A DNA stretch of 64,000 nt. It comes from Nageia nagi. Taxonomy: Eukaryota > Pinophyta. The position numbers and the translations under genes were made by a program. The DNA is taken from assembly GCA_050084985.1 (NCBI GenBank), contig JBITNC010000001.1:17484001-17548000 (forward strand), read 5' to 3'. The notes beneath the pieces are model-generated. The model made no database searches. It was given only the letters and a program-made list of their open reading frames with translations, and had not been told where the DNA came from. Below are positions 60,971-64,000 of the stretch, piece by piece. Position 1 is the stretch's first letter; every line of letters begins with the position of its first letter.

Positions 60971-61071
60971 CATGTATTTCCAAGGCATTCTTAGTTATGA
61001 TTATATAAATATAATATGACTTATTAAATGTAATTGATATCATCTTATGTTGACATTTTTTAGCATAATAG

Positions 61072-61610
61072 TGTTAGAACAAATAATGCACTATTGTATT
61101 AATTATTCTTTAGATAGTATCTAAAGAATAATATCTCTTCTCTTTATAAATCTCTATTTAATTCACTTGATACTTAAAAGTATTCCTAAATACCTTTCAA
61201 GTATTTAGTGAATTAAATTTTGAAACTTGTCCTACACTCATCCCACTTGAGGATATGTTCATCTTTTGGTATTTGGTATTCCCCTTAGGTAAAAGGGTGA
61301 GCCAAAATGGTATCTTTGCCTATAAATTTAGGGCTCTCCTCAATCATTCTTAACTCTTGTAGAAAGAAAAGGAATGCTCGTATATTGATAGGAAGAGAGA
61401 GTGCTAGTAGTGCATTGTAAGAGTGTGTTCATAAGAAGTAATAAGATATAGATTAGAGTGAAGTACTCTCTTATTAAGAGGAACCACTATATATAGATTG
61501 TGTCTCTCAATGCGTTGATGAGTCTTGTTATATGTTTATTTACTTTCATCTTACTATGATAATTAGTTACACATTAGCTTGATATTTTGTGTATCTAATA
61601 GATACTATCA
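61072..61610 (+). mobile_element. 5' LTR of a third Copia element
   Basis: 539 bp, starting TGTTAGAACAAATAATGC and ending GATACTATCA, with a perfect primer site TGGTATCAGAGC at 61611-61622. It resembles the LTR family at 9763. The matching 3' LTR lies beyond the window, so the target duplication cannot be checked. The leader 61623-62430 has no coding frame of note. Confidence 0.85.
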
Positions 61611-62430
61611 TGGTATCAGAGCTTGGAAGCTCTTATGTAGGTATGTAGTAAGATATTTTTGTTTTTATTTCCATAGTTTGAAGGCCTTAAGAGCCACCAC
61701 TCAATGTAATTTTTCATTCCCTTACTTGTAAGCTCTTCTCTGATTTTTATTGTGGAGTGTTAATTTTTACATTTTTTTTAATGAAATGAAATATGGTATC
61801 CTTTCTATCTAAAAGTATGCACCATGTCTTTAATAAATGTTGGAGATTCAAGTTTTGCAAATTTGCCAAAATGAAATATCATTGTGTTTCATTTTTCTAT
61901 GGAAACGTTGTCATATTTCTACAACCCTACACATTTTTGGAAACACCATCATGTTCCCAAATACCTTGTGTGTTTTGTTAGAATTTTTTGGCAGTTATAA
62001 CACTTATGAAGTTTCCTTCAATTTTTCTTGCTTACACATTGTTTCAAGGTTTGTTACTTCATAGGGATGATGGGAGAGTGTCCTAGAACATTATTGTAAC
62101 TCCCATTTAGCTATTTTGGTTCATATTTGAGTGGATTTGTGTAACAATCCTTAGCATTCATTTTTGGTCCTTCTTGTAACTTCCATGAGCTCAGATCAAT
62201 TACTCATCGAGGTTCTATATACTGTACTTAGAATTTGCCTAATGAATCATATTATTGTGTGCTTAATTCTTCCATATTCTTTCATATTGGCATCAAAGCT
62301 AGTTGATCTCAGTTGAGTTGGAAGAGGTTGTGGAAACCTTGCAACAATTTAGCAAGTTTTGCAAAAAGTTATCCAAATAGGCATGTAGTGTGTGTTAAGC
62401 TTGTTGGAGTGAGAGAGATGACTTTTGGAG

Positions 62431-64000
62431 TGAATATCTTCCCATACCAGAGTTCAATGGAGAGGATTATGAATATTAGGCATTGAAGATGAAGCATTTT
62501 CTCATAGGTAAGGGAGTGTGGGACATCATTGAAGATAGCTATGTGGAGCTAGATTTGGGTCACACTTCCTCAATCTAATATGCCTGCTAAAAGAGAGGCC
62601 TAAAAAAAGAATTCTTTTATTATCTACCATCTCCAATCAACCTTAGATAAGAGGTTGTTCCCAAGGATTGCTAGTTGCAATACGATAAAGGATACATGGA
62701 AGATCTTAAGATATGGATTTCAAGGTAATGACCAAGTGAAGTAAGTGAGGCTTCAAACCTTAAAAATAGAGTTTGAACACCTAAAGTAAAAAGAGGATGA
62801 GAAGGTTTGAGAGTATCATGTAAGAGTTAATACTTGTGTCAAAATGATGAAGACACTTGGAGAGGAGGTAAAAAATCTTGTTGTAGTGAAAGAAAGAAAA
62901 CACTTCTTCCTAAATGGAGCCAAACCACTATCATGTTTAAAGAGACCAAAGATATGAGAACTATCACTCTTGATGAGCTCATTGGTTCCTTGATATCACA
63001 TGAGGAAAGGATTGCTCCACTTTCAAATGTTGGGAGTGTGGAAGAGAAGGCCTTCACTTCTAAAGAAGGTGACACTAGCACTAGTGGTCAAGGGGGAGCT
63101 CAAGGTAGAGGAAGAGGAAGAGGAATAGGAAGGAGAGGTGGCTTCCAAGGTAGAGGAGGATTCAAAGGAAAATATAAAGGGAATCCTCCAAGAGGTGATA
63201 AGAGATACATGTAATGTTACTATTATAACAAGTATGGATACTATGAAAGAGAATGTAGAATGGAGGCTTCTGAAGAAGGAGTCCAAAGTGCCAACTATGG
63301 TGAGGAGGATGGATCCTCCACCTTGTTCTTGTCTTATGCCCATTTAGCCCAAAAGCTAGATGAGACATGGATCCTTGAAATTGATTGCTCCAACCATATG
63401 ACTGGTAAAGGAGAATTATTTTGTGCCATGGATGACTCCTACAAGTCTAAGATCACACTTGGAGATGAAAAAGCCATTCAAGTTGAAGGCATGGGAGCTA
63501 TGGAGGTATCTACAAATGAAGGTAACAAAAGGATTAATGATGTGTATTACATTCCAAAGTTGAAGCATAATTTGTTGAGTGTGGGGCAAATAATAGAAAA
63601 TAACTACAAACTTATGTTTGGGGATAGAAAATGCATGATTTTCAATAAGAACAAAGGGCATAAGTATGTCACCATTATTCCCATGATAAGGAATATACTA
63701 GATTTCCTCTTAGATTTGGTGAGAAAAGTTCTAATTTTGCTAATGTTGTTATTGATGATAAGATTTAGCTTTGGCATTTGAGATATGAGCATCTAAACTT
63801 TGCAAGTTTGAGAAGTTTAGTCTCCAATGACATGGTATATGGGCTACCCAAGGTACAAGAACATAAACAAGTGCATGTTAGTTATATTATGGGGAAGCAT
63901 TCAAGATTAAGCTTCCTAAAAGATCAATCATGGAGATCCTCTTACCCCCTCCAATTGGTGCATAGTGACACATGTGGGCCAATGCAAACTCCAAGTATTA
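62431..64000 (+). pseudogene. Copia gag-pol relic, cut by the window end
   Basis: Gag starts near 62431 (PIPEFNGEDYEY, then TAG at 62477-62479 in the usual Trp position, then ALKMKHFLIGKGVWDIIED). Frames shift several times across 62560-62930. LDELIGSLISHEERI and a Gly/Arg-rich stretch (GRGRGRGIGRRGGFQGRGG, near 63100-63160) follow. The zinc knuckle has lost a Cys and the His, and a stop (63212-63214) sits before it. The protease reads LEIDCSNHMTG where Copia has LDSGCSNHMTG, so the catalytic Asp-Ser-Gly is damaged. After another frameshift, LWHLRYEHLNFASLRSL and LVHSDTCGPMQTPS mark pre-integrase and integrase start. Inactive. Confidence 0.88.

Noticed and set aside
1-64000. CRISPR arrays, operons, bacterial or organelle genes
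   Set aside because: The spliced genes, LTR elements and low gene density are those of a plant nucleus. No regular spacer-repeat array was seen.

Overview
This window looks like nuclear DNA of a seed plant with a large, repeat-filled genome. It is strongly AT-rich, has only two convincing host genes in 64 kb, and is otherwise packed with LTR retrotransposons of many ages (Copia-type with initiator-Met-tRNA primer sites, and decayed Gypsy-type). A decayed LINE, a SINE-like unit and several old gene relics are also present. A gymnosperm is the best guess; I cannot prove this from the sequence alone.

Layout. 600-1898 (-): a decayed multi-exon gene ending in a recognisable SET (lysine methyltransferase) domain. 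3760-4060: telomere-like hexamer clusters. 8320-9077 (+): a decayed three-exon gene with a Gly/Ser-rich end. 9763-15458: a Copia 3' LTR split by a 5.2-kb non-coding LTR element. 16390-20490: a decayed gene relic split by a short gag-only Copia element (16934-19366, perfect 5-bp target duplication). 21480-23133 (-): a Gypsy gag relic. 24455-24790 (+): a Copia RNase H scrap. 25081-26744 (-): a 1.66-kb TRIM-like element with 295-bp LTRs. 27928-28440: a Copia gag scrap. 32039-33133: fold-back sequences. 34238-34928: a Copia 3' end with its LTR. 35400-36168 (-): a LINE reverse transcriptase end.

37191-40259 (+) is an apparently intact three-exon TBL/DUF231 polysaccharide O-acetyltransferase gene. 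Convergent to it, 42365-46916 (-) is a seven-coding-exon gene for a 1214-residue, probably nuclear, plant protein of unknown function. Its non-coding first exon and promoter lie near 48268-48430, where two E2F-type sites suggest cell-cycle control. This gene carries tandemly duplicated 186-bp symmetric exons, a roughly 27-residue internal repeat and a GC-AG intron.

50225-58925 (+) is a full-length Copia element with matched LTRs and target duplication, carrying four in-frame stops. Its unusually long leader holds a SINE-like unit and a fragment of a host carboxylesterase gene. It sits beside a decayed Gypsy pol (59270-60970, -). Another Copia element starts at 61072 and runs off the window.

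The two live genes probably do unrelated jobs: cell-wall acetylation in the Golgi, and an unknown, possibly S-phase-linked nuclear role. All coordinates and motif calls were made by eye. Splice sites were chosen by GT/AG signals, reading phase and protein continuity, with no transcript support.
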